Assembly: GCA_963773085.1 (NCBI GenBank)
Contig: CAVYZS010000010.1
Location: 124,001-188,000 of the forward strand
DNA from: JAENVT01 sp963773085
GTDB taxonomy: Bacteria > Actinomycetota > Acidimicrobiia > Acidimicrobiales > Ilumatobacteraceae
Length of the DNA: 64,000 bases
Direction: 5' to 3'
The position numbers and the translations under genes were made by a program. Under the pieces are notes generated by a model. That model saw nothing but the letters and a program-made list of their open reading frames with translations. It had not been told where the DNA came from and ran no database searches. The stretch's first letter is position 1. Every line of letters begins with the position of its first letter. Below are positions 34,555-44,012 of the stretch, piece by piece.

Positions 34555-35972
34555 CTGCGTCGTTGGCCGCCGAACTCGGCACGGCCCTGTCGCCCGATCG
34601 TGTTCGCGTCGGCGACACGGAACTCGCGCTCTACAAGCGCGATGCGTCGAACCTCGAGGGTCATGCAGGCGTCGTGTGCTTTCCCACCACGACTGCAGAG
34701 GTCCAAGCGTGCGTACGGATTGCCGTCCGTCATGGCCGCCCCTTCGTGGCCCGTGGTGCCGGAACCGGTCTCGCCGGTGGGGCGACTCCGCTCGACGATG
34801 CTGTGTTGATCGTGACCACGAAGATGAATCGAGTGCTCTCGGTCGATCCGGTCAACCGACTGGCTTGGGTCGAACCAGGGGTGCTCAACCTCGACCTCAC
34901 CCGAGCCGTGTCGGTTCACGGATTGCACTTCGCTCCCGATCCGAGCAGTCAGCAGAGTTGTTCGATCGGAGGAAACGTCGCCAACAACTCCGGAGGACCG
35001 CATTGCCTCGCCGACGGCGTGACCACGGCGCATGTACTCGGACTGGAAGTTGTCCTGCCGGACGGGGAGATCGCCCGGTTCGGCGGGGAGGATGCCGAGC
35101 CGGCAGGCTACGACCTGCGCGGCGCGTTCGTCGGTAGCGAGGGCATGTGCGGCATCGCCACCAAGGTATGCGTGCGACTCACCCAGGATCCGCCGTCGGT
35201 CCGCACGTTGCTGATGGACTTCGGCTCCGTCGAGGCCGGCGCGCAAACAGTGAGCGCGATCATTGCCGCCGGCATGGTCCCTGCGGCCCTGGAGATGATG
35301 GATCAGCTCTGCACCCGCGCAGTCGAGGAATACATCCACGCCGGGCTACCCGTCGATGCCGCGGCGCTCTTGCTGGTCGAGGTCGCCGGGTTGCCTCACA
35401 GCCTCGAGGCCGACGTGCAACGGATCGTCGAGATCGGCAAGGCTCACGGCGCAGGTACGGTGCGAATCGCCCAGGACGAGGCAGAACGCGCCCTACTGTG
35501 GAAAGGACGCAAGAATGCGTTCGGCGCGATCGCCCGGATCAAACCGAATTACTACCTGCACGACACGGTGGTACCCCGCCGACGCCTGCCCGATGTGCTC
35601 AAGCAGGTTTACGAGATCGTCGAACGTCACAACCTGTTGGTGATGAACGTCTTTCACGCCGGCGACGGCAACCTGCACCCTCTCCTGGTGTTCGACAAGC
35701 GCGAGCCCGGAGTGATGGATCGGGTTCACGCGGCAGGCGAGGAGATCGTGCGGGTATCAGTTGCTGCCGGGGGAGTGTTGTCGGGCGAGCACGGCATCGG
35801 CTTGGAGAAGCGTGACTTCATGTCGCTCATGTTCAGCCCCGTCGACCTCGACGCGCAGACCCGCCTGCGGCGTTCGTTCGACACCACCGGTCTGGCCAAT
35901 CCCAACAAGGTGTTGCCGACGCCGGCCTCCTGCGGCGACCTCCAACACGTGCCGGAGGGAGCGTGGATCTAG
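34551..35972 (+). CDS. glcD: FAD-linked oxidase, glycolate oxidase subunit GlcD-like
   Basis: A 473-residue flavoprotein of the GlcD/D-lactate dehydrogenase family. The FAD-binding part includes VARGAGTGLAGGATPL and SCSIGGNVANNSGGPH-type motifs; the C-terminal substrate domain has NVFHAGDGNLHPL and SGEHGIGLEKR. It would oxidise glycolate or D-lactate, passing electrons through the Fe-S subunit GlcF. glcE overlaps its end by 10 bp; glcF is about 2.6 kb further on. Confidence 0.9.
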   Translation: MTASLAAELGTALSPDRVRVGDTELALYKRDASNLEGHAGVVCFPTTTAEVQACVRIAVRHGRPFVARGAGTGLAGGATPLDDAVLIVTTKMNRVLSVDPVNRLAWVEPGVLNLDLTRAVSVHGLHFAPDPSSQQSCSIGGNVANNSGGPHCLADGVTTAHVLGLEVVLPDGEIARFGGEDAEPAGYDLRGAFVGSEGMCGIATKVCVRLTQDPPSVRTLLMDFGSVEAGAQTVSAIIAAGMVPAALEMMDQLCTRAVEEYIHAGLPVDAAALLLVEVAGLPHSLEADVQRIVEIGKAHGAGTVRIAQDEAERALLWKGRKNAFGAIARIKPNYYLHDTVVPRRRLPDVLKQVYEIVERHNLLVMNVFHAGDGNLHPLLVFDKREPGVMDRVHAAGEEIVRVSVAAGGVLSGEHGIGLEKRDFMSLMFSPVDLDAQTRLRRSFDTTGLANPNKVLPTPASCGDLQHVPEGAWI

Positions 35973-36826
35973 CGGACTTCGCCGACGAAGTCGGCTCGAC
36001 CGGGCCAGTGACCATCACCGGGCTCGGCACGCGTGGAGGCCCGGTGCAGGGAGTGCGCTCGGTGCGTCCGCCGGCCGGCATCGAGTGGATCCAAGCCGAC
36101 GAGATGACCATGCGATGTGGAGCGGGCACAGCGGTCGCTGATATCGATGCAGCGCTTGCTGAGGTCGGTCAATGCGCGGCCTTACCGCCCGGCGGCACTG
36201 TCGGTGGCGCTCTCTCGGTCGGGCACAGCGATATCCGCCGGTTGGGCTACGGACCTGTCCGCGATGTGCTGTTGCAGGCGTGCTATGTGTCCGATGGCGG
36301 CAAGGTCGTGCAAGCGGGTGGGCCGACGGTGAAGAACGTCAGCGGGTTCGACCTGTGCCGCCTGCTCGTCGGTGCCAGGGGTACTCTCGGGTTCCTCGGT
36401 GACGTGATCCTGCGCACCCGCCCGCGCCCGGTGCACTCGCAGTGGTTCACCATCGAGGTGCACGATCCGTTCCCGACGTTCGCCCGGCTCTACCGCCCGG
36501 CTTCGGTGCTGTGGAACGGCTCACGGCTCTGGGCCTTGCTCGAGGGTCATCCAGGCGATGTTGCTGCGCAGGCTGCCAGTTGTTCCCTCGCGGTCTGTGA
36601 AGGCCCCCCCGCTCTGCCGTCGGGCAGCAGGCGGGTCGTCGTCCCGACGTCGGTCGTTGCGTTGACCGGCGACTTCGTCGCCGAGATCGGGATCGGCATC
36701 GTCCACCACGCCGAGCCCGCTTCCGGTGACCCTGTTCTCGAACCGTCGGTGACCAAGCTCACCCGGCGGATCAAGGCTGAGTTCGACCCCACCGGACGGC
36801 TCAATCCCGGTGTCATCGTCGGCTGA
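35963..36826 (+). CDS. glcE: Glycolate oxidase FAD-binding subunit GlcE-like
   Basis: The 287-residue protein is a shorter FAD-binding-4 member with RCGAGTAVADIDAAL, LPPGGTVGGALSVGHS-type and VKNVSGFDLCRLLVGARGTLG motifs, and a C-terminal KAEFDPTGRLNPG as in GlcE. It is presumed to complex with GlcD and GlcF. GTG 35963 lies inside the end of glcD. The next gene starts within its last 17 bp. Confidence 0.87.
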   Translation: MDLADFADEVGSTGPVTITGLGTRGGPVQGVRSVRPPAGIEWIQADEMTMRCGAGTAVADIDAALAEVGQCAALPPGGTVGGALSVGHSDIRRLGYGPVRDVLLQACYVSDGGKVVQAGGPTVKNVSGFDLCRLLVGARGTLGFLGDVILRTRPRPVHSQWFTIEVHDPFPTFARLYRPASVLWNGSRLWALLEGHPGDVAAQAASCSLAVCEGPPALPSGSRRVVVPTSVVALTGDFVAEIGIGIVHHAEPASGDPVLEPSVTKLTRRIKAEFDPTGRLNPGVIVG

Positions 36827-37718
36827 GCTCCCGTTCGTCGTCGCCCCGCCGGGCACGCTCGCATCGGTGTCTCACTCGGCCGAGTTGGCGGCCCGGCACT
36901 GGGGTTACGGCGCGCCGCAGTTGCTGCGCATGGGGATGAACGGGATCTTCGTCGCCGGTGATGGTGTTCTGCTGCGAGTGAGTCGCCCGACGGCGCCTCC
37001 GGAGCAGGCGGTCTGGCTCGCCCGTCTGCTGACTCGATACGGCCTACGCGTCCCGGTCTATCTGCACGATCAGCCGTTTGCTGCCGATGGTCGCGCTGTC
37101 TTCGCGATCGCCGCAGTCGTCGAGGACGGCCTTGTCGACTGGGCCACGGTGGGCGAGATGATCGCCCGGCTGCACCTGGTCGACCCGGGCGACATCGTCG
37201 GGGGATATCCACTCCCATTCTGTGGAGATTTCCCGTGGTGGGATTTCACCTCGGTGATGAACGAGGTCGGCGGTGATCTCGATCGACGATCGCATGCTGC
37301 GATTGAGGCGGCGATCGCTCGCTGCGTGCCGTTGCTCGACCAACAACGAACCGGCAGTGCTGTCGTCTGCCACGGTGATGTGCACCCAGGGAACGTGATC
37401 CAATCGGCGCAGGGCCCGGTCCTGTTGGACTGGGATCTGGTCTGCCGGGGACCAGCGGCTTGGGATCACGCCCCACTGATGACGTGGACAGAGCGGTGGG
37501 GAGGTGAGGTCGGGATCTACGAGGCGTTCGCTGCCGGTTACGGACGATCACTCCGCGGCGACGGTGTTGCCGAGGCGATCGCCGAACTCCGCCTTGTGGC
37601 CGCCACTCTCATGCGCATTCGTGCCGCGCGATCCAGCCCGTCCGCCATCGCCGAGGCCGAGTTACGGCTGCGCTACTGGCGTGGCGAGGACGACGCCCCG
37701 GCGTGGCACGCGCAATAG
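36810..37718 (+). CDS. Phosphotransferase family protein (aminoglycoside phosphotransferase fold)
   Basis: A 302-residue kinase-like protein. The catalytic loop VCHGDVHPGNVI and metal-binding LLDWDLVCRGP are clear; the N-lobe is divergent. Such proteins phosphorylate small hydroxylated compounds; nothing here specifies an antibiotic. It overlaps glcE by 17 bp, so it is probably in the same transcript, and it separates glcDE from glcF. It is convergent with nei, 3 bp away. Confidence 0.8.
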   Translation: MSSSAELPFVVAPPGTLASVSHSAELAARHWGYGAPQLLRMGMNGIFVAGDGVLLRVSRPTAPPEQAVWLARLLTRYGLRVPVYLHDQPFAADGRAVFAIAAVVEDGLVDWATVGEMIARLHLVDPGDIVGGYPLPFCGDFPWWDFTSVMNEVGGDLDRRSHAAIEAAIARCVPLLDQQRTGSAVVCHGDVHPGNVIQSAQGPVLLDWDLVCRGPAAWDHAPLMTWTERWGGEVGIYEAFAAGYGRSLRGDGVAEAIAELRLVAATLMRIRAARSSPSAIAEAELRLRYWRGEDDAPAWHAQ

Positions 37719-37721
37719 GTC

Positions 37722-38513
37722 CTAGTTCGGCTGGCAGACGGGGCAGTAGTAGCACGGACGCCCCCCGAGACCGATCGTGAGGATGGGACTGCCACACCGG
37801 AGGCAGAGATCGCGGTGGTATACGTAGGTGGCTTCGCCACGCTCCGTAGGGCCGGTGGGTACGTCGAACGTGCCCCGGTCGAGGGTGATGATCCGATTGT
37901 CGGCCACGCCTTGCCGCAGCATCGCCACGATCGTGGCCCACAAACCGTCGAAGACCTCGGCAGTGATCTTGCTACCAGGTCGGCTCGGATTGATTCGGTT
38001 GACGAACAACGCCTCGGCTCGATACACGTTGCCGACGCCACTCATCACCTTCTGGTCGAGCAACAGCTGTCCGATCGGCGCGGCGCGGCGGGAAACAGCG
38101 TGGTAGGCCTGCTGGGGGTCGGCGTCGTCGCGCAGCGGGTCCGGGCCGAGTCGGCTGACGATCCGGTCACGATCATCCTGGGTGCCGATGGTGCAGTCGG
38201 TCGGGCCGGTGAGATCGACGGTCGCTTTCGGCACGGCCAGGCGCATCCGCACCGTCGGGGCATCGAAGGGCGCCGGTCCCCGATGAACACGAAACTTGCC
38301 GAACAAGCCAAGGTGAACATGGCCCACCAACCCGTTGCTCCAAGAGTAGAAGAGATGCTTTCCGAAGGCCTCGAGGCGGTTGAGGCGAGATCCATCGACG
38401 AGCGCGGCGTCCTCGGCAAACCGACCTTGTGGCGATGATACGGCGACACGCTTACCGCGCAGCACCTTGAAATGGTCGATGGCGATTCGGTGAACGGTGT
38501 GACCCTCGGGCAT
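37722..38513 (-). CDS. nei: Fpg/Nei family DNA glycosylase
   Basis: A base-excision repair enzyme removing oxidised bases, 263 residues. The N-terminus MPEGHTVHRIA has catalytic Pro2 and Glu3; the H2TH region includes LLLDQKVMSGVGNVYR; a C-terminal zinc finger has CLRCG...CYYCPVC. The PEGHT start fits actinobacterial Nei rather than Fpg (PELPE). It lies antisense between the glycolate oxidase genes. Confidence 0.9.
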   Translation of the reverse strand: MPEGHTVHRIAIDHFKVLRGKRVAVSSPQGRFAEDAALVDGSRLNRLEAFGKHLFYSWSNGLVGHVHLGLFGKFRVHRGPAPFDAPTVRMRLAVPKATVDLTGPTDCTIGTQDDRDRIVSRLGPDPLRDDADPQQAYHAVSRRAAPIGQLLLDQKVMSGVGNVYRAEALFVNRINPSRPGSKITAEVFDGLWATIVAMLRQGVADNRIITLDRGTFDVPTGPTERGEATYVYHRDLCLRCGSPILTIGLGGRPCYYCPVCQPN

Positions 38514-38548
38514 GCTGGCTGTGACGTTACGGGTACCTTGGGAGCATC

Positions 38549-39685
38549 GTGAAACTTCACCTCGACGACAATGCCTTGGGCTCTTGTGTGAGCTGTGGCC
38601 TGTGCCTGCCGCATTGCCCCACCTTTCGCGTCACCGGCGAGGAGGCGCTGTCGCCCCGCGGGCGGATCGCCGCGATGCGCGATGTTCATTTCGAGGACGC
38701 AGAGGTCAGCGACGACTTCGTGCGCTTCATGGAGACGTGTGTGCAGTGCCGCGGATGCGAGCCGGCGTGCCCCAGCGGTGTCCCCTTCGGGCAGCTCATG
38801 GAGGGCACCCGTGACACGTTGGCCGGTCAGCGCCGCATGACGCCATGGTGGCAACGCGTCGGCTACCGGGTGCTCGGCCACCATCGCCTGCTGCTCGCCG
38901 GCTCGACGCTGCTTGCCGTCGCCCAGCGGATCCACCTGGTCCCCAAGCGGATGGGTTTGCCACCGCTGGCATTGCGTCGTGGAGTCTCGCCGGTGCCAAC
39001 CGGCGACGAGACCTGGTTGTTCACCGGGTGTGTCATGGATGCCTGGCAGCGCGACACCCATCGAAACACAGCCAGGGTGCTGGGCGCCGTCGGCGTCACC
39101 TTCCGCACGCCCGGAGCCGGAGGCGCGTGCTGCGGGGCGCTGCACATCCACGCCGGTTTGAGCACGGAGACCAAGCGTCTGGCCGACCGCGTGATGCAAT
39201 CGATGCCGGGAGACGCGCCGATCGTGGTCAATTCTGCAGGTTGTGGCGCAGCGCTGAAGGACTACGGCCACTTGCTCGGCACCCCCGAGGCACAGGCCTT
39301 CAGCGCCCGCGTGCGCGACGCCAGCGAGTTCGTTGCGCCATTGATCGAGCGTCTGCCCGTGCGTCGACGGCTGGGGCCCGTCACGGTGCAGGATCCGTGC
39401 CATCTTCGTCATGTCCAACGCGCCCATCTCCCAGTGCGCACCGTGCTGGGGGCGGTTGCCGATGTCGTCGAACTCGACGACGAGGGGTTGTGCTGCGGCG
39501 CGGGCGGCGCCTACTCGACACTCCATCCTGAACTCGCCGGGCAGATCCGTCAGCGAAAACTCGCCGCCATCGAACGAGCCGGCCCGCAGGTCGTGGCCAG
39601 CGCCAATCCGGGGTGTGCGTTCCACCTCGGTGCCGCTGGGGTCAACGTCAGGCATCCGATGGATCTCGTCGCCGAGGCGCTGTGA
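38549..39685 (+). CDS. glcF: Glycolate oxidase iron-sulfur subunit GlcF-like
   Basis: The 378-residue protein has two N-terminal [4Fe-4S] motifs (CVSCGLCLPHCP and CVQCRGCEPACPSG) and two C-terminal CCG domains (CCGALH with a preceding Gly-rich turn; DPCHLRHVQR; CCGAGGAYS). It carries electrons from the GlcDE flavins to the respiratory chain. GTG 38549, with TACCTT nine bases upstream, starts just 35 bp from the divergent nei. It is split from glcDE by two genes. Confidence 0.9.
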   Translation: MKLHLDDNALGSCVSCGLCLPHCPTFRVTGEEALSPRGRIAAMRDVHFEDAEVSDDFVRFMETCVQCRGCEPACPSGVPFGQLMEGTRDTLAGQRRMTPWWQRVGYRVLGHHRLLLAGSTLLAVAQRIHLVPKRMGLPPLALRRGVSPVPTGDETWLFTGCVMDAWQRDTHRNTARVLGAVGVTFRTPGAGGACCGALHIHAGLSTETKRLADRVMQSMPGDAPIVVNSAGCGAALKDYGHLLGTPEAQAFSARVRDASEFVAPLIERLPVRRRLGPVTVQDPCHLRHVQRAHLPVRTVLGAVADVVELDDEGLCCGAGGAYSTLHPELAGQIRQRKLAAIERAGPQVVASANPGCAFHLGAAGVNVRHPMDLVAEAL

Positions 39686-39885
39686 GCGACGGTCGGTACG
39701 ACGACCTCGTCGGTCGCCTGCAGGTGGTCGTCGACGACCTCGATCAGATCTTGTTCGACCAATTGCGGGAAGCGTCCGCCGAGGGCAGGCCCCGGCCGAG
39801 CGACGACAAGCGGCTCACGCAGGCCAGGCGGGCGGTCGAGAAGGCGATGCACTTGCTGAGCGGCCGCTCAGGGGTCGACGAATGA
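39682..39885 (+). CDS. Small acidic hypothetical protein
   Basis: This 67-residue protein (SDGRYDDLVGRLQVVVDDL...) is predicted helical, with alternating charged residues and no motif I recognise. GTG 39682 overlaps the glcF stop (GTGA), indicating co-translation. Its 3' end overlaps the convergent LOG gene by 18 bp. Confidence 0.6.
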   Translation: MSDGRYDDLVGRLQVVVDDLDQILFDQLREASAEGRPRPSDDKRLTQARRAVEKAMHLLSGRSGVDE

Positions 39886-40875
39886 ATTGATGGTGTCGAT
39901 CAGATCGCGCATGTCGCCGTAGGAGTGCTTGGTGAACGTCAACGCGATCCGAGCCAGGTCGAGCTTGTCATGCTCCTTGCGCTCCGGCTCGAACGGTGCC
40001 GCGCGGCTGATCCTGCCGTTCGTGCAGAGATGGCCGAAGCGTTCGTTGAGCGCCGCCAGCTGGTCGTCGGTTGGGGCCTGCCGCATGCGGACCACTGCGA
40101 GCTGACCGACGTAACGGATCGAGTCGTAGTTGCGGTAGAAGCCGAGCACCTCGTCGACGGCCGCCTGACAATCGTCGGTGACCAAGTACAGTTCGGTGTC
40201 GGCCGGCGAGACGAGCCCCCGTTCGACCAGCTGTCGGGCGACGAAGTCGTGCACGGTCTCCCAGTATGGGTCGCCCGGTGTGTCGAGGAAGACGATCGGC
40301 ACCGGCAGTCCCTTCCCCGTCTGGGTGAGGGTCATCAGTTCGAATGTCTCGTCGAGCGTGCCGAACCCGCCTGGTAGACAGACGAAGCCCTTGCTCTCCT
40401 TGACGAGCATCAGCTTGCGGGTGAAGAAGTACTTCATGCTGACGTATTTCACGTCACCGGCAATCACCGGGTTGGCGCCCTGCTCGAACGGCAACCGGAT
40501 CGAGACTCCGATCGACATGTCGCGACCTGCGCCTTCCATCCCGGCCTGCATGATCCCTGGGCCCGCTCCGGTGACGACCATCCACCCGGCAGCAGCGAGG
40601 CCGGCGGCGACCTCGCGGGCCTGCAGATAGAGCGGATCCGCCATCTGCGTGCGTGCCGAACCGAAGATCGTGACCTTCGGGATGTCCTGAAAGGGAGCAA
40701 ACATCTTGAAGGCCTCGCGCATCTCTTCCAACGCAGCGCTGGCGATCTTCAGGTCGAGGATCTTGGGCTGGTCGGCGAGCAGGGCAAACGCCGAGTCGAG
40801 GAGCTGCGCGCCCAGACGACGGTTGCGCCCGAGGTTCATGCTGTCGAGCAGTTCGTCGATCTCGGGTGTCGTCAC
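39868..40875 (-). CDS. LOG family protein (TIGR00730-type nucleoside 5'-monophosphate phosphoribohydrolase)
   Basis: The 335-residue protein has the Rossmann-fold LOG signature: VTIFGSART, VVTGAGPGIMQAGMEGA, and the catalytic P-G-G-x-G-T-x2-E (LPGGFGTLDETFE). Characterised relatives release cytokinin-type bases from nucleoside monophosphates or act in purine salvage; older 'lysine decarboxylase' labels are wrong for the family. It is longer than plant LOG, with extra N-terminal helices. It follows tal on the same strand. Confidence 0.85.
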   Translation of the reverse strand: MTTPEIDELLDSMNLGRNRRLGAQLLDSAFALLADQPKILDLKIASAALEEMREAFKMFAPFQDIPKVTIFGSARTQMADPLYLQAREVAAGLAAAGWMVVTGAGPGIMQAGMEGAGRDMSIGVSIRLPFEQGANPVIAGDVKYVSMKYFFTRKLMLVKESKGFVCLPGGFGTLDETFELMTLTQTGKGLPVPIVFLDTPGDPYWETVHDFVARQLVERGLVSPADTELYLVTDDCQAAVDEVLGFYRNYDSIRYVGQLAVVRMRQAPTDDQLAALNERFGHLCTNGRISRAAPFEPERKEHDKLDLARIALTFTKHSYGDMRDLIDTINSFVDP

Positions 40876-40914
40876 GGTCGCACTCCAGGAAGCAACGGTT
40901 CGGCGAACTGTCGG

Positions 40915-42021
40915 TCAGGCTCGAAGCTCGGTGGCCTTCGTGTCGAGGACTTCGAGCAACTCCTCGAAGCTCTTCTCGAAGCTGGCGACACCCTCGCGCT
41001 CGAGCTTGTCGGCGACATCGTCGAGGTCGATCCCGACGTCTGTGAGCCCGGTCCACACCGCCTGGGCTTCGTCGAGATCGGCGTCGACGCGCCTGGCGAG
41101 TTGGCCGTGATCGGCAAATGCCTCGATGGTCGCGTCGGGGAGGGTGTTGACGGTGTCGGGGCCGATCAGTTCATCGACGTACAGCGTGTCGCGATACGCC
41201 GGGTTCTTGGTCGAGGTACTGGCCCACAGCGGCCGCTGCACGACGGCCCCCTTGGCCGCGAGGGCCTCCCAGCGGTGGCCACTGAAGGTCTTCTGGAACA
41301 TCTGATAAGCCAGCTTACCCTGGGCGAGCGCACCCTTACCGCGGAGCTCGAGTGCCTCTGGGGACCCGATCGCTTCGAGTCGACGATCGATCTCGGTGTC
41401 GACCCTACTGATGAAGAAGCTGGCCACGCTGGCCACGGAGGAGAGATCGGCTCCTGGCTTCTTGGCGAGCAACTCTAAACCTCGAATATAGGCATCCATC
41501 ACGCTCTGGTAACGGTCGAGACTAAAGATCAACGTGACGTTGATGTTTCGGCCCTCGGCGATCATGGCCTGGATCGGGGCAACACCTGCCGCGGTGGCAG
41601 GGATCTTGACCATCAGGTTGGGACGACGAATCTGCTCGTGCAGATCTCGGGCAGCGAGTTCGGTGCCTGCGCTGTCGTGGGCGAGGCCGGGATCAACTTC
41701 GACACTCGCAAAGCCGTCGGCGCCGTGGCTGTCGTGGTACAACGCCGCGAAGACATCGAGCGCGCCGCGGACATCGGCCAGCACCATCGCCCAGTAGTCG
41801 TCGATGATCGGCCCGTTGGCGGCCGCCAGCGTGCGGAATTGCTCGTCGTAGTCGGGAGAGCCCTGGATGGCCTTCTGAAAGATGGTCGGGTTGCTCGTCA
41901 AGCCACGAATTCCCTTGTCGACCAGGCGGCTGAGCTGCCCGGATGTGATGTATCCGCGCTTCAGGTTGTCGAGCCACGGGCTCTGGCCGAACTCGTGGTA
42001 CAGGTGGGCAAGACGATCCAT
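40915..42021 (-). CDS. tal: Transaldolase
   Basis: The pentose phosphate enzyme that transfers dihydroxyacetone units; 368 residues. Motifs: GLTSNPTIFQKAI, the Schiff-base Lys in NLMVKIPAT, NINVTLIFSLDRY, and ASTSTKNPAYRDTLYVDELIG, characteristic of the long actinobacterial transaldolases. It lies 3 bp after tkt and is presumably co-transcribed with it. Confidence 0.95.
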   Translation of the reverse strand: MDRLAHLYHEFGQSPWLDNLKRGYITSGQLSRLVDKGIRGLTSNPTIFQKAIQGSPDYDEQFRTLAAANGPIIDDYWAMVLADVRGALDVFAALYHDSHGADGFASVEVDPGLAHDSAGTELAARDLHEQIRRPNLMVKIPATAAGVAPIQAMIAEGRNINVTLIFSLDRYQSVMDAYIRGLELLAKKPGADLSSVASVASFFISRVDTEIDRRLEAIGSPEALELRGKGALAQGKLAYQMFQKTFSGHRWEALAAKGAVVQRPLWASTSTKNPAYRDTLYVDELIGPDTVNTLPDATIEAFADHGQLARRVDADLDEAQAVWTGLTDVGIDLDDVADKLEREGVASFEKSFEELLEVLDTKATELRA

Positions 42022-42024
42022 TGA

Positions 42025-43992
42025 TTACCCCTTTGACTGGGCCAGTCGGGTGGCCGCTGCCACCACGTTGGCGACGTTTATTCCCAACTTGTCGAGCACG
42101 ACGCTGCCTGGCGCACTTGCGCCGAAGCGGTCGATGCCGATCGATTCGTCGGCGTAGCGCTCCCAACCGAACGTGACGCCCGCCTCGACCGACAACACCG
42201 GCAATCCCGCCGGAAGCACGTCGTCCTGGTAGTTGGCACTCTGGGCTGCAAATCGGTCCCACGACGGCATGCTGACCACCTCGGCCCGTATTCCCACCGC
42301 ACCCAACTGCTCGGCTGCGGCAACACACAGGGACACTTCGCTGCCGCTGGCGACGAGGACGACCTGTGGGTCTTCGCAGTGGTGTACCACGGCCGCCCCG
42401 GTGGCGACCGCAGAGCCGTCGGTGCACACTGTTACTGCCTGACGGCTGAGCACCAGCGCAGTCGGGCCATCGTGCTGCACGGCGGCCTCCCACGCGGCCA
42501 CGGTTTCATTGGCGTCGGCCGGACGGATGACCTGCAACCCGGGGATCGCCCGCAATGTGGCGAGGTGCTCGATCGGCTGATGGGTGGGCCCGTCCTCGCC
42601 GACCCCGACCGAGTCGTGCGTCCACACGAACACGACTTTTGCACCGCTCAGCGCGGCGAGGCGCACGGCCGGGCGCATGTAGTCGAGGAAGACGAAGAAC
42701 GTGCCGCCGGCGGGCAGGACGCCGCCGTGCAGGGCCATGCCGACCATGGTGGCGCCCATCGCGTGTTCGCGGATGCCGTAGTACATCTGCCTTCCGCCCG
42801 GATGCTCGAAGGACTGTGCAAGCTGCCCTTCGAGTTTGTTGCCGGTGTTACCGGTGAGGTCAGCCGCGCCCGCCAGCAGGCCCGGCACGCCGTCGAGTGA
42901 CGCGTTGAAGGCCTTCTCGATGGCGACGCGGGTGGCGATCTGTTCGCCCTGGGCAAAGGTGGGTAGGTTGGCCTGCCATCCGGCGACGCCGGACGCGGCC
43001 CAGCATGCATCCCAGACATCGTCATCGAGTGATGATGCGGCCTTGCGCTTCGACCATTGTTCATAGGCGACCGCACCCCGCTCGGCGCAATGCGCCCGAT
43101 ATGCGGAGACCAGATCGGCGGGCGCCCAGTAAGGCTGGTCGGGAATGCCCATCGCCGCTTTGGTGCGGCTGACCTGCTCGGCCGTGAACGGGTTGCCGTG
43201 AGCTTCGTGACGATCGATCCAGTCCGGACTCGGGGAGGCGACGTGACTGCGCAAGATGAGCAGCGACGGCTGCTCGGTCACCGCCTTGGCGGCCAGGAGT
43301 GCCGCCTCGAGGCTGTCGCAGTCGTCGGCCATCTCACCCAGATGGACCACGTTCCATCCGTAGGCCTCGAATCGTTTGCCAACATCGTCGCTGTACGCCA
43401 ACGAGGTGTTCCCGTCGATGGTGATGTGGTTGTCGTCGTAGATGCAAATCAGGTTGCCGAGGCGCTGATGCCCGGCTAGGGAGGCTGCCTCGTGGCTGAC
43501 GCCTTCCATGAAACAGCCATCACCGGCGATGACGTACGTGTGGTGCTCGACCACGTCGTCGCCGAACTGCGTGCGCAGGCGTCGCTCGGCAATGGCCATA
43601 CCGACGGCATTGGCAAAGCCCTGACCCAGCGGGCCGGTCGTGACCTCGATGCCTGTGGTGTGGTGAACTTCGGGATGGCCGGGAGTGAGGGACCCCCACT
43701 TGCGGAAGTCCTTGATGTCGTCCAGCTCGAGCCCGTAACCGGCGAGGTACAGCATCGAGTACTGCAGGATGGAGGCGTGGCCGTTTGACAACATGAAGCG
43801 GTCGCGGTCGGGCCAGTGTGGGTTCGCCGGGTCGTGGCGCATCACTCTGCTGTAGAGCACGTGGGCCAATGGGGCCAGAGCCATAGCCGTGCCCTGGTGG
43901 CCGCTCTTGGCATACAACGGGGCGTCCATGGCGAAGCCGCGGATCAATGAGACGGCAGCGGCTTGTTGCTCGTCGGTCAGGGAGGTTGACAC
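42025..43992 (-). CDS. tkt: Transketolase
   Basis: A thiamine-diphosphate enzyme of 655 residues. The cofactor motif GDGCFMEGVSHEAASLAGH...N is present, with GPLGQGFANAVGMA, the pyrimidine-domain GIREHAMGATMVGMALHGG, and THDSVGVGEDGPTHQPIEHL. I set the start at GTG 43992 (STSLTDEQQAAAV); a frame continuing to 44766 runs antisense into other genes and has no family similarity. Transaldolase follows directly. Confidence 0.95.
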   Translation of the reverse strand: MSTSLTDEQQAAAVSLIRGFAMDAPLYAKSGHQGTAMALAPLAHVLYSRVMRHDPANPHWPDRDRFMLSNGHASILQYSMLYLAGYGLELDDIKDFRKWGSLTPGHPEVHHTTGIEVTTGPLGQGFANAVGMAIAERRLRTQFGDDVVEHHTYVIAGDGCFMEGVSHEAASLAGHQRLGNLICIYDDNHITIDGNTSLAYSDDVGKRFEAYGWNVVHLGEMADDCDSLEAALLAAKAVTEQPSLLILRSHVASPSPDWIDRHEAHGNPFTAEQVSRTKAAMGIPDQPYWAPADLVSAYRAHCAERGAVAYEQWSKRKAASSLDDDVWDACWAASGVAGWQANLPTFAQGEQIATRVAIEKAFNASLDGVPGLLAGAADLTGNTGNKLEGQLAQSFEHPGGRQMYYGIREHAMGATMVGMALHGGVLPAGGTFFVFLDYMRPAVRLAALSGAKVVFVWTHDSVGVGEDGPTHQPIEHLATLRAIPGLQVIRPADANETVAAWEAAVQHDGPTALVLSRQAVTVCTDGSAVATGAAVVHHCEDPQVVLVASGSEVSLCVAAAEQLGAVGIRAEVVSMPSWDRFAAQSANYQDDVLPAGLPVLSVEAGVTFGWERYADESIGIDRFGASAPGSVVLDKLGINVANVVAAATRLAQSKG

Positions 43993-44012
43993 GCCGCCGA
44001 CTGTATCCGCGG

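Noticed and set aside
38045..39655. 536-codon minus-strand frame antisense to glcF
   Set aside because: Its only sensible part is an out-of-frame copy of nei; the rest opposes glcF.
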